Source: Symsagittifera roscoffensis (taxonomy: Eukaryota > Xenacoelomorpha > Acoela > Convolutidae). From it: DNA of 64,000 nucleotides. The position numbers were made by a program, and so were the translations under genes. Shown here piece after piece: positions 1 to 11,100 of this stretch (position 1 is its first letter; each line of letters starts with the position of its first letter). The stretch is taken from the NCBI RefSeq assembly GCF_963678635.1, contig NC_087062.1:64455253-64519252 (forward strand), given 5' to 3'. The notes beneath the pieces are model-generated. The model worked only from the letters and a program-made list of their open reading frames with translations, was not told where the DNA came from and made no database searches.

Positions 1-31
1 CTCATAGGGAATTGGAATCACTTCTATTTAG

Positions 32-928
32 AAACTGGAGAAGGAGTGCAACTCATGGTTGCAGAAAGTAGACACTCACATCGCACGACTGAAAGAATTT
101 ACAGAAGGAAACGAGACGCAGAGCAGCTCTGGTATCTTTAGCAGACTGGACAGGATCAAACAGGACCTGGATGATATCAAGGACACTATTGGTAAGTTCA
201 TTTTTTCAGCAACTTAATGTCCGAGATCAATTTCTCAACCAGGTCAGTTTTCATGCGCTCTGCTGAGTGAGACTAACAAAAAAATAATATTTGAAATTCT
301 TTTACTGCAATAAAAAATTAGCCGATAATAAACTTTTACTGTTAGCAAAAATTTTCATCTGCCAGCTTGAATAATGGATTTCAACTAAAAATTGTAAATA
401 TTTTATTTCTTTTTACAGACATGAAGCTACAAAAACTGATCCAGTCGCAATCGATCATCGACGTCTCCAAAGCGGCATCGATCGCGGGATCATCTTCCAG
501 TCTAGCCAGTTCGGAAGAGCAATCGAAACAGCTGAAGAGAAACCGACCCAAGAGCATGGAGCTGTCTGTGCTGCACTCAAAACAAGGTGCTTCCAGTCCA
601 AAATTGGTGAGGACAACTTTATAAGGAATCAAAAATTTCAAAAAATACACCTAAAATTTTACAAATACTCCGAGCAAGTTAACACCATAGCCCCATATAA
701 ACAAGGCATACATATTTCAAAAATGTATCAGTGATATTGCGCTTAACTCAGAATAAGATTTCAAGCATTGCAAAACAATCAAGTTTGATCGGCCTAAAAA
801 GACGGAGAGGAGTACGACAATGCGATTGAGCATTCGTTTAAGGGTTACAAAATACAAATGATTCTATGTTTCAGGCAAAGCCCATTAGACTGAAGTCGAC
901 GCAGAATCTCAAAGATGGGAAAAAATAA
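32..928 (+). CDS. 3' end of an unrecognised gene (last three exons)
   Basis: Three exons, 32-191, 419-606 and 875-928, join in one frame (phases 0-1, 1-0, 0-stop). Acceptors read ctatttag, tttttacag and tatgtttcag; donors read gtaagt and gtgagg. The first exon encodes a charged amphipathic stretch starting KLEKECNSWLQKVDTHIARL and containing RLDRIKQDLDDIK, which looks like coiled coil. The second is serine-rich (AGSSSSLASSEEQ) followed by basic residues; the third ends with LKSTQNLKDGKK and a TAA. No signal peptide or membrane segment is visible. The 5' part lies outside the window. I do not recognise the family; a cytoskeletal or scaffold protein would fit the coiled coil, but that is only a guess. 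Confidence is high that this is coding, because the phases match and all three splice acceptors are good. Confidence 0.75.
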
Positions 929-937
929 ACTAACTCA

Positions 938-2870
938 GCTTAAAATATTTCATGGTTTCAATATTTTTGTACATAAAACATTTGCATAGCTTTAAAAAGA
1001 TTTTTCAACTTCAAATTCAAGCTCAAAAGATAATAAATTTTTCTTTTGGCTTCAATCAGTGGCTGACTTAGGAAAGCGCTGACGCCCCTCTCAGAAATTC
1101 AATCGAGTCCCTTCTTTGGTACTATTTAACTTTAAGAGCCCCTTCCTTGGTACTATTTAAGTAATATTTATCTTCGTTCAAAAAACCATGATTTTTTTAA
1201 AAAGCCGCTTCCTCTCTAATTTATTGTAAAAATGAACGGTTCGAGAGGTGTTAAGGAGCAAGCAATTTTTTTAAAATCAAAGGCTTTCACTCCTTGAGAA
1301 AGTTCTCAATCCTCCCCTGGCTATAATATACATTAAATTCGACATTTTTCTGAACATCTTTAAAAACAGCTTTTTAAAAGTAGAAGAAACTGTCGAGAAG
1401 GTCATTCGACCAATCTTAACGCAGAAGAGTAACATTTCTTGGAAAAAAAGTCGCACTCACATAGTTGCATTTAGATAAAAGAAGGAAACTTTTTCTAGAG
1501 ATTCTTGAGTAGGCAACATGGTTGCTTGAGAATGGGTAGTTTCACATAGATCAAATAAATTTTAAGTTTTGAGCAGAAATTTGCCATTTCAACGCTGACG
1601 CTACGGGAAAATAAAAACCAGGGAAATGAAAAGAGAAAAAACAACTGAAATATCATTAAAATGTCAACCAAAAATTATCTGAAAAACACAATTTTACAGC
1701 AAATTCATGGAAATAATTTCGTGGACCATTAGAGATGTTTGACCCAATTATAAGGCCCCATTCAATGTTTTCTCATGCCAAAGAGAAAAATTATCAGAAA
1801 CAACCTCAGAAAAATGTTATTGTGTTAAGCATCGTGATTCAAAAAGATTTCAAAAAAATTGTGCTAAAAAGAAAATTCTTGGAAATAAACAAATCAAATC
1901 AACATCCGGAATTTTTGGGATACAACAGGACTCTGCAACATTCAGAATTTCGTAAACAGTTTCCTTGCCTGTTTTTTTCTCAAAATTCGCACACCCTCGA
2001 GAAAACCCTAGATCCGCCCAGCTTAACACTATCAGCAAATTGGAAAAAAAAATGCGAATATGCTAGCCTCAAAAATACAACAAAAAAAATCCTGGACAAT
2101 TAGTTGTCAAAACAGTCGTTTAGATTTGCAGAAGCACAAGACAGCAACCAAAAATTTTCAAAAAACAACAAATAAACTCATGGCACAACGTGAAAGAACG
2201 TGAACAACCACACTCATATGTCTCATTCGCCAAGTGCAAACTGAAATTTTTCAAAACAAAAACAGACGAGGACAATTTTGTTTATTTTATTTTTGTCTGA
2301 TCGAATTTTCCTGAAGCTAACAAAAATTCAGACACTATGTCAATAAAAATGGAGTCAAAAGATATAGACGAAAAAAACAGAAAGCCCATTTAAAAAAAAA
2401 CTAAAGATCCACAAACGAAAAAAGCAAAAAAATCCTATAAAAATGCTTATTTGAAGAAAAACGCCCGGAATTTTAACGTAAATTATGAAGCCAAAAATAG
2501 TTAGAAAATTAATTGTTAGTTTTATCTCTTAAAACATATTTTAGCCTTCAACGCTATCTATTATTTAAAATTAACCTAATTTTATTTGTAGAACACCGAA
2601 AAATTTTCTACACATTCGATGGTCGGAACATAGAGATTAAAATATGGGAAACTTCAAGTCTTATTTGACTCAAGGAATATTAAAAAATTTTCAATGACAT
2701 ACAAATCAGAGATTGCCATTAGTTATTCGTGGAGGTTCACAGAAAAAATTATTAACCTACACTTTTAATTATATTGAAAATTGCAAGCGTATTCAGCAAG
2801 AGTAATTTCAGTAGAATTTTTCCAAAACTGTACGGCAGCAGCTTTAGCATTTGCTATCAACAGGTTTGAC
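938..2870. other. Gene-free AT-rich stretch with possible hAT remnants
   Basis: No convincing exon is seen. The sequence cagtggctgacttagg at about 1056 and ctagatccgccc at about 2008 resemble the termini of the hAT-type element at 42571-43075, including the adjoining 'cctcgagaaaa'. They may be left and right ends of one diverged copy, but the outer bases and a target duplication do not match, so no element is called. Longer open frames at 1735-2103 look like random AT-rich reading frames. Confidence 0.35.
1032..1037 (+). terminator. Possible poly(A) signal of the left-edge gene
   Basis: AATAAA lies 104 nt after the TAA at 926-928, with a T-rich stretch after it. In sequence this AT-rich a chance match is possible. 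Confidence 0.35.
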
Positions 2871-2930
2871 TAGTTGTGGATAAAAGATATACAAAACCGG
2901 ATATCAACAAGAGTCTGCTACTGCGCAAGC

Positions 2931-2947
2931 AGCACAGAAAGTTTCTA
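2931..2947. repeat. Dispersed hairpin motif, copy 1
   Basis: CTGCGC-AAGCA-GCACAG, a member of a short dispersed hairpin family (other copies 4728-4744, 12968-12984, 49341-49357). This copy has one stem mismatch. Confidence 0.45.
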
Positions 2948-3020
2948 ACACCAACGATCAGACATAAAAAGCAAACAAACGAAACTCCCATAAATACTCA
3001 GTTTACAAAAAACAGATCGT

Positions 3021-3084
3021 GACTGGATTCGAAACATAGACCTTTGTCGTCCACAGCATGGACCTAACCTCTGCGGCAATGTGC
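3021..3084 (-). repeat. tRNA-derived SINE head, diverged copy
   Basis: On the minus strand the stretch contains a degenerate A box (gcagaggttaggt) and a B-box-like TTTCGAATCC about 40 nt later. Similar tRNA-like heads occur at 26811, 31751, 32906, 50275, 53768 and 58001. No cloverleaf with a full acceptor stem can be drawn, so this is a SINE-type relic and not a tRNA gene. Confidence 0.45.
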
Positions 3085-3820
3085 AATTAAGACTGATGCG
3101 ATGAGATTGAACTGATTATAAATCAAGCTATTCAGTGATTCTATTACACAAATTATTTATCCGAAAAAAGTCAACCTTCCGATTTGTTAAGCTTGCTAAT
3201 CGCAAGTCTCAAGACATAAAAAATAACGTAATTAAGAGTATCGACGTAAGTTTTTGAAATTACTTCAGCTATCACGCATTTAGAGATATAATGAATCGCT
3301 TGTTCGCTCATCTCTTTCCACCGCTGTTCCCATATTCGTTCCACGCAAATTTAACTTTTTTTTCGTACAATTCCGCAAAAACCAGTTTGTTGAGCAATCA
3401 AACGATGCTGATTAAAAACAACCCTGTATTTGTAATTCTAATTCTAATTTTATTGTAAAACAGAATCGCTACGTCAAATATGCAAAAAAGTATGGGTTTC
3501 GTTTTTCACAAAATTTCAAATCACTTTCCATTTTTCTTTAGCTTTCTTTAAATTGTTGACGCAGTCGTTTAATATCTTGGTCTGACCGCTTCTAACACTG
3601 CTTTCGCTAATGCAACCGAATCAGCTATTTAACTGCAAATATTATTTTCACCACGGTGTAAGTTTGTACTTCGATTCAAACACACTCGAAAATATAAAAA
3701 ATCTGATATTTTTCCGAATTTGGGTGTTTTTTATTCGGTCAATTCTCGAAATTTTGACTAAGCATTTCCTACAGAAGTTTTTAAAACCATGTGAAAGATA
3801 TGATTTTCCGGAATTCAAAT

Positions 3821-4268
3821 GTAAACGTAGCCAATCGAAGATTGGGAAAGAGTAATGAACGCATGCAAGCATAAAAAAACACAGACTTTCTTGAAAAAAT
3901 CTCCACTTTCGAATTTCAAAGAAAAAAGTAGATGCCCTTTAAGCTCGTTGAATTTTTAGAACAATTTATGATTGGCGCTGTTTTGATAACATGAACCCAA
4001 CTTGAGAAAACTGGATCACTAGGAAAAGTTTTCATTCCGCTGAGAAATCTTAAAAATAAATTCCACTTTCGAAACGATTTTTCGCACCATTTCCACGTTC
4101 ATATTTGGAGAAAGCTAATTACGTCACTTTCAGCAGATGAATTTCAATTGAACTCAAAAAGTGCATTATACCTAATTGCATCAATAATTTAGGACTTTTT
4201 CCTGAAAAAAAAAACAAAAAAATCAGCAAGACCTATATAGTCTTCACTACGTTCATTATTCTTAAAAA
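3821..4268 (+). repeat. TATA-module dispersed repeat, copy 1
   Basis: One of at least eight copies of a roughly 450-bp repeat. Shared landmarks in order: 'agccaatcgaagattgg', 'gaacgca', 'gagaaaactggatca', 'attccactttcgaaac', then near the end 'gacctatata' and 'cttcactacgttcat'. Other copies: 15266, 44958, 50508, 54070, 55239, 58062 and 60612. The end looks like a TATA box followed by a start site, as in an LTR, but no paired LTR was found. Confidence 0.6.
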
Positions 4269-4727
4269 AATATTTCGACTGTGATTATTTTCAGTTATAT
4301 TCTAAGTTGGAATAATTAGCGTACGGGACCATTTTAACGACTGAAACGAAAAATAAAATCATTAACGCGCAATATATTTTGTTCTTCTAAAGAGTAAGCG
4401 GAAAATTAAATTCTTCAAAAATGAAAAGAGACACGCAGTTTGCTCTTAATAATCAGTTATCACACGCAACATACATCAATTGATACTTTACATAGCTGAT
4501 GGGGCTATGAAATTTAAAAAAAAAACACTTCGAAAAAATCACATTTTCTGAGAATTTTTACAGTTGCAATGAAGATACCGACTCCGTGAGTTCAAATCTA
4601 AATATAAATTTTATATGCTTTCGTTTTTCATGACGTTCTGGGAGTAGAAAAAACACCAATATTCTGCCCGCTTGGAAGATTGCATCTATGATGCTGAAAT
4701 TATAATGCTAACAAGGATAGTCGGTTA

Positions 4728-4744
4728 CTGTGCAAGTAGCACAG
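4728..4744. repeat. Dispersed hairpin motif, copy 2
   Basis: CTGTGC-AAGTA-GCACAG, a perfect 6-bp stem with a 5-nt loop, preceded by 'ggatagtcggtta'. The same preceding bases occur at the 12968 copy. Confidence 0.5.
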
Positions 4745-4859
4745 AACGTTTCGACTATAGTCTTAAAAATAGACTAGCGTGTACCGCACCTCCGGTGCTT
4801 CGAACTTTCAACAACTCAAAAAACTATTCTTCGAGTGAGCTCTGACAGCACCCAATTAC

Positions 4860-5765
4860 AGGGTTCGTAATTAAAAAATTTGCAAAATTTTTTGGTCAAG
4901 TTTTTTTTTTACAAATTTCGAAGAACCATAAAATTTTGTGAAGTTTTATAGGAGTTCTTCAAAAAATTCAAAAATTACTAAGAAATGTCACATCTGGGAA
5001 ACTGAAAGCAATTGAGAAGCCGCATTTGGACGCAAGATTTGCAACTCTTACAGTACCCAACTACAACGTTGGGAAATTCAAATTTTGAGAAACTTCACAT
5101 TAAGTTTTGTAAAAGAGGAATTTTCCTGGAGGAAAACCAGAAAAAATTCACATCTCGAAAAATACCAAAATTTGAGCAATCTATTTTGATGGCAATATTC
5201 GCAATCATTGAAAGTACACAACAACAGGGTTGGGAATTTCACTTTAACGAATTATTTGATAATTTGAGTTTTCTGAAAAATTCCCAAAAATCACAAAAAT
5301 CGTCGTATCTCTTAAGCAAAAATGATTTGGGCATTCTTAATTGGAGGCAGAACTTGCAACCCCTGAGATTACTCTGACAATCCCCCAACTACAGGTTAGG
5401 ATTTTCAAACTTTCAAAAAAAATAATTTAATTTTCATGAAAAATTTTTTTGAAAAAATCACAAAAAACGTCATATCTGGAAAACTGCAAGATTTTGAGCA
5501 GTCTTTTTGGAGGCAAAATTCATAACTCCTGAGAGTATCCTAACAGAGCCTCGCTACAGATATGAGAATTTCAAGTTTTGCGAAACTTTTTATACCTAAG
5601 TTTTCTGAAAAATTTTAAAAACCCTAAAAAACGTCAGATCTCGAAAACTACAAAAATTTGAGCAGCCACATTCAGAGGAAAGATTCGCAACCCTCTGAGA
5701 TGAGATTACCTTCGCAGATTCCAATAACAGGATTGAGATCTTCAAAGTTTTGGAATTTTTAAACA
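4860..5765. repeat. Diverged ~160-bp tandem repeat, about five units
   Basis: The anchor 'catctgg/catctcg' followed by 'aaaact' recurs at about 4991, 5151, 5306, 5473 and 5638 (spacings 160, 155, 167, 165). Each unit also carries a 'ttgagcag'-like block and a 'gcaactc' block. Open frames inside (e.g. 5012-5377) are products of this repeat. The array runs directly into the ~810-bp repeat at 5805. Confidence 0.7.
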
Positions 5766-5804
5766 TTTTAGTTTTTTAGAAAATTTCGGAGAAAATCATA
5801 AAAA

Positions 5805-6620
5805 GATTTTTTGCCCAAGTGATAAGCAAGGGTATAGCAACCTTTGTTGTTTCTCCAATAAAATAATTGAAAAGACTGAAAAGTTTTGAGAAAAAGGAAT
5901 CATCCATGAGATGTTACATTTTTCTTACAAAAAACTGGAAGAGTCATCGCTTCTGTAGGAAAAAAGTATCGCAAAAAGTTCTTTCGATTGAACCCTTTAT
6001 CTCAGATTTTATAAGGTAGATTCTAAGAAGTCAAAAATAATCTAAAGCACGATCAAACGTTCAGAAATTTTTTTCGAAATCCATAAAATTTTCCGCAAAA
6101 ATGGACATTGCCGCTTATGTAGAGAATATTTCCAAAGTCGGGTTTCTCGATTGAACACTTAACCGAAGAATTAGCAGGGTAGTTTTCGAGAAAAGAATAT
6201 ATAATTTCAAAAAACCGTCAAAAAACACAATTTTAACTTTTCCGAGGGCCATAACTTGTTGTATAAAAAAATGGGCGTGACTGCAAATGCAGAAAAAACT
6301 TAACAAACCATTCTATCCAATGAATCCAAAATCTCATAATTGGGAGAATTGATTTAAAAAGGGGAAAAACTCAAAAATTTGGGTCAAATAATCCCCCTAA
6401 AGACTTTTTCGAAGGCTGTAGACAGTACGATAAAGTATAGAAGATTATGCAGGCATACAGATGAGCATAAGTTCCTTTTAATGTTAACTTTTGTTTTGAA
6501 AACCGAAAGAGTAGTTTTCTACCGAAGTAAAAATTTTGCAAAAAATGAAAAAAAAAAATTCAAAAGCGTCTCAAAAAAAATAAAAATAACCCAATCCCAT
6601 GCGTTTTTTTAAGACCTGAC
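5805..6620 (+). repeat. ~810-bp dispersed repeat, copy 1
   Basis: Almost the same sequence occurs at 13958-14760 inside the intron of the neighbouring C2 gene. Both begin at 'ttttttgcccaagtg' and end at 'aagacctgac', differing by scattered substitutions and short indels. A more diverged relative lies near 32120-32345. No protein with a recognisable domain is encoded, so it is probably a non-autonomous element. Confidence 0.75.
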
Positions 6621-6829
6621 TTCTACAGGGTGAGAATTTCAAGTTTTGTAAATTATTTTGTTACTTGAAATTTAAAAATTGAATTTCTAGAATTGTTTAT
6701 TCATATATGGAGGCCAGAATCGCAAAACCAGAGAAAACTAACAATATCCCACTAATAGGTTGCTAATTTCAAAATGAATGAAATAAATACTGAATTTAAA
6801 CAGGAAAATCGAAAAAAAACTTAACCATA

Positions 6830-7255
6830 GCAATATACGATATAGCTTAAACGTGAAAATATTTTTTTGTTAAACATGCAAAAATAATACGTTGAAAAAG
6901 CTTAAACATGGCAAGATAGTGAATCCCGCATTTAAATATATAATAGATAATAGATAGATAGATAATAGATGAAATTTAAGAAATTAGGCGACGGGTAGAC
7001 AGACATGATCAAATTAATTTAAAAAGCAGGTATACAGACAGACAGACAGACTTAATTTGGCCTCAAAAAAATACTGAAAAATTAATGACCTTGCGAAAAA
7101 CTAATTGAAACATTTTCTTAAGCATTGCAATATATGCTATAGCTTAAACATGAAAAAATTCTTTCGTTGAACATGCAAAATTATTATGCTTAAACATGGG
7201 AGATAGCTGTCACTCGCATTTAAATATAGTATAGATATAGATAGATAGATTTACA
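6830..7255. repeat. Two-copy ~288-bp tandem repeat with tetranucleotide runs
   Basis: The block 'gctatagcttaaac..gcatttaaatata' followed by (GATA)n is present at about 6830-6975 and again at 7110-7252. A (CAGA)n run sits between them near 7030. The copies are clearly diverged. Confidence 0.6.
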
Positions 7256-7439
7256 AAGTTTCTTCAAACTAGCGTCGTTTTTCTGTGTGGCAAGATAAAA
7301 GAATCCGAAGGAAAAACTAAAGCTTAGGCATATGCTACAATAATAGTAAAATCAGTAAATTGGACAACAAATTTTGTAGAAAATTCACTGGAAAAACGAA
7401 AATCCAATAATTAGTTTTTGATTCCTAAAAACTTAAAAG

Positions 7440-7690
7440 AACTAATTTTATCCAAGTAAAACAAAGTTTTCATGGCCTAAATCAAGATATTGTAAGCTCG
7501 TAAAAAAAACAATTGCAAGCCTGCTCGCTCGCTTTATTTGCTCAAATGAAGAACAAAAATTAAAAATTTTCTCGCAACTGGTCGTACCTGATTTTGCGTG
7601 GAAAAAAATTAAAACACGCCCGAATACAAAATTCTTCCCCATTTTTCAAACAGTCGGAACAAAAATTTATGTCTGGCAGAAAATTTATGC
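7440..7690. repeat. Module repeat related to 13430-13640 and 49560-49700
   Basis: Shared text is 'attttgcrtggaaaaaaa..tgaaacac..cgaata' and 'tcggaacaaaaa'. At 49.6 kb the same block precedes the rest of a larger composite repeat. Confidence 0.4.
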
Positions 7691-7830
7691 GCGGCATTTT
7701 ATCTCGCACTCAAAATCGTTTCAAACTGAAATGAAACAAGCTCATCGATCATTTTAATTCTCTAATATGACTTAAATTTTCTTACCTAATATTTGATAAT
7801 GGCAGTCCAAAATTTATAGTTTAGCAAAAA

Positions 7831-7970
7831 TTGAAATATAGTTTAGCAAAAAGTTTAGCATAAATGACGCTGAAAGGATAAAATGCCATTATCGCAAAAA
7901 CTGAAATATAGTTTAGCAAAAAGTTTAGCATAAATGACGCTGAAAGGATAAAATGCCATAATCGCAAAAA
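7831..7970. repeat. 70-bp perfect-period tandem duplication
   Basis: Two adjacent 70-bp units (7831-7900, 7901-7970) differ at only a couple of bases. The near-identity suggests a recent event. It lies about 200 bp beyond the stop codon of the C2 gene. Confidence 0.85.
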
Positions 7971-8168
7971 TTGCCACAGCTTCGAGGCTGTTTAAAAAAA
8001 ATTCAGAAAAATTCTTCTTTGTTTCTTTACTTGGCTAAAATATAGCCAAAAATCTCAGGCACTACAATAATGTTTAGATTCAAAATCTGAAAATACTTAG
8101 CAATTTTTAATATTCATAACAAAAAAATCTAATTATTAAAACATGAAAATTCATAATAGTTTAATGAT

Positions 8169-11100
8169 TCAAGATTGAGATGATCTGAGTCTAGATAAAA
8201 CAAGGGTTGTAAATCCGAATGTAGCGATGCAGGCCATGATTACAATCCAGTAAGTCGGAGTTCGTGTATTAGAATCATCGTCGTCTTTACTACCTTCGGC
8301 AAAAGTTACGCTACTTTTGTCGCGTTTTCTGTTCCTAGATCCATTCGACTCCGATTTGAACTCTCCTATTTTTGGGCTCGCATAGTTGAGCTTTGAGCCG
8401 TTTTCCAGCAAGATTTTATGCTCCAAAACGGGTTCACTCAGCGGAGAGTCATCAAACACATCTTTGTTGAAACTGAAGTTGGCGGTATATTTACTGAATG
8501 GTTCTAACTTTCCAGGTGGGCTGGAGACTTCAGTTACCATACTACTGCTTAGACTCGCTTTTTGGACATACGGTGTGGGATCTTGAGGAGAACTAGGTCG
8601 GCTCCTGGAAACGTCGACGTTAATAGAAACACTGATTTTAGTCACATCATCGCTGCCGCGCTTTTGATTTTTGGAATCAAGAAATATTTCATCGAGTGAA
8701 GAGTTTAGAAGGTCTACGCTTTGGTTCTTAGAATCATCTTGATCATTCGCTGTCTGCGGTTCTTCAGTTTGCTTTTCATGAACCAAATCTTCTGATTGAG
8801 CAGATTTCTTCTCAATGTCACTTTCAATGCTTCGCTCCAGTTCTGAACTTAACTCTTCGTAATGAGCATTGGGTTCCGAATTTGATAATGAAATATCGCC
8901 ATCCGTTGGTTTTTCTGTAAGTTCTTTTCCAGTCGAAAAAGCATCGGTTCTTTCATGAACTACCTTTTCAGGCTCTGGATCTAAATCTGAGAAGGTTGGA
9001 AATAATCTGGATTCCTCCCGTAATGCATCTTGTGCGCCAATGCAATCCTCGCCTATTTCCTCTTCGTCGCTGTCTTCCCTATTTTGATCCGGTTTTGACA
9101 CTTCATTTGGTCCAGACTTCTTGCTATTATCTTTTAGGGCATCAGTTTCTGCATATCCGCGGTCAATTTCATCGAAAAAATTATGGACTGAAAGGTTCTT
9201 TTCAACGGTGTTTTCTTGTTTGACATACGCTGAGTCGACTTCATCGTCAACTTCTGCGGTACTAGGTGATGCATTTCCTTCATCGTTAACGACAGGTTTT
9301 TCCGGTTTTCCTTGCGGAATTGCGCTTGTTTCATTGTCAGTTATCGCATTAAGAGGATCCACGATTGTAGGGGAATCATGCAAATTTGCGTCGTGATTAT
9401 TCAGCGAGGAGGTTTCTTCATTGTCAAAACCTGATGGAGCGAACTGAACTTCTTCTTGATGTTTCGAAGGAACCTCGTCTTCTGAAACCTCAGTATCCTC
9501 TAGGGATATGTCAAAACTTAGCTTCTTTCTACTTTGGTACCCTGTATCGTCATGGCTGCAGGAATTTTCGAAGTCAGCGCTTTGTATCAGTGGGGTGTCC
9601 CTACCTGCAACTGAACCAACTTCGGGCGCAATAGATGAAGTAGGCGAACTCGGCTCAAACTTAATACTAGCACAGTTTTCAGTGTCTTCATTTGAGCTAT
9701 TCGTAGACTTCGATGTCTGGGAACCAAAATCTTGTTCGAAGTAGTTTGCTTCATTCGCAATCGAATCTTTTCCAGCCATTGTGGGAGTTTCATGCTTCTC
9801 ATTGTCTTGATTAGAAGTTGCAGCTTCGTTCTCATTTGAATGATCTGATTCGACACACTCATTATTTTCGTTGCTTTTTCCAAGAACATCAGCTGACTTT
9901 TCAGATGCCTCACCATCTAGCTGAAGGTTATCTTCTACTTCACGCGATTCCAGTTCGTCACTTCGATTATTTTCGCCTTTATCTGGCGATGGCTGATGCA
10001 ATGAGCTCGATATAGGCGGCGGGAAATCAGCAAAAGACGCGTCCATCTTTTCGACTAATTCTTTCACAGCTATCAGTTCAGCTTCATGAGAATCATAAGT
10101 AGTACCTTGTGGAGAAGGTTGATCCAGGTTGCTCTCTTGGTGCGCGTTGTTATCATCCCGTGACAAATCGTTCTTGTCAGAACGATCCAGGTCTTTTTCC
10201 TCCTGATCATCGGAAATATCTTCGTCTGGCTTTTCGTCAGACTCTCGTTCGTCATTCTCATCAACATCCGAGGCATAACGCATCTTGGACGCAAATCTAA
10301 CGGATTCGTTAATTTCTTCGACAGATTCTGCTCTATGAACTATACTAACGCTTTCTTCTAATCCGAGACTGGCCTCAAAACGCCGTCCAGTGGCCTCTAT
10401 AGATGTTTCCAACTTTGGCTCCGGACTGGCTTGATCGTTTTCGTTTGAGTCCACGGTGCTTTCCACAATAGGGCCTGTCTCACCATTACCTCGATTTTCG
10501 GCAGCAGAAATAACTTCAGGGTCTTTACTGCCATTAATAGCTTCCTCGTCCTCTTTAGCTTTATTTTCCAAATCTGATAAAAATGAAAAATTAGGAGTTG
10601 ATTCTATTTCAGTTTCCGCCTTCTCGACCATTTCAACTTCGTCCTCCACTTCAACTGTTTCATCTCGGTTCAATTTAACTTCGACATTTTCTTGTTCTTT
10701 TGCATCCTCTGGTTTATCGCTATCTTTGCGAGATTCCGAATGGTTTTGATCCCGCAGTTTCTCATCAGATATAGAGTCTTTCGGGTTAATTGATCCAGCT
10801 TCATTCTCGTTTGAGCTATTGGTTGGAGAGACTTTTGCTGGGCAGTCTTCATTGGAGCTCATGCCACCAGGAGAAAATTGATTCGAATCTGTTTCCTGTT
10901 GCACTTTCGCAGCAGCATTTTGATCAGAGCTTTCTTCGGTTGCAATTGCAAGCTGGTGACTCGAATTGGAATCTCGGTTGATCGACCCATCCTCAAAGCC
11001 AGAAGTCTCACACTCGCCTTCGTCTTTGACGATGATGACGTGGTTTGCACTTCTGCTGGGCGATACATCGGCAGATCGGCTGGGAGATATCGAAATTTTC

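Noticed and set aside
1735-2103. 122-codon open frame
   Set aside because: Composition is lysine/asparagine-rich as expected from AT-rich DNA; it overlaps a possible hAT terminus and shows no domain.
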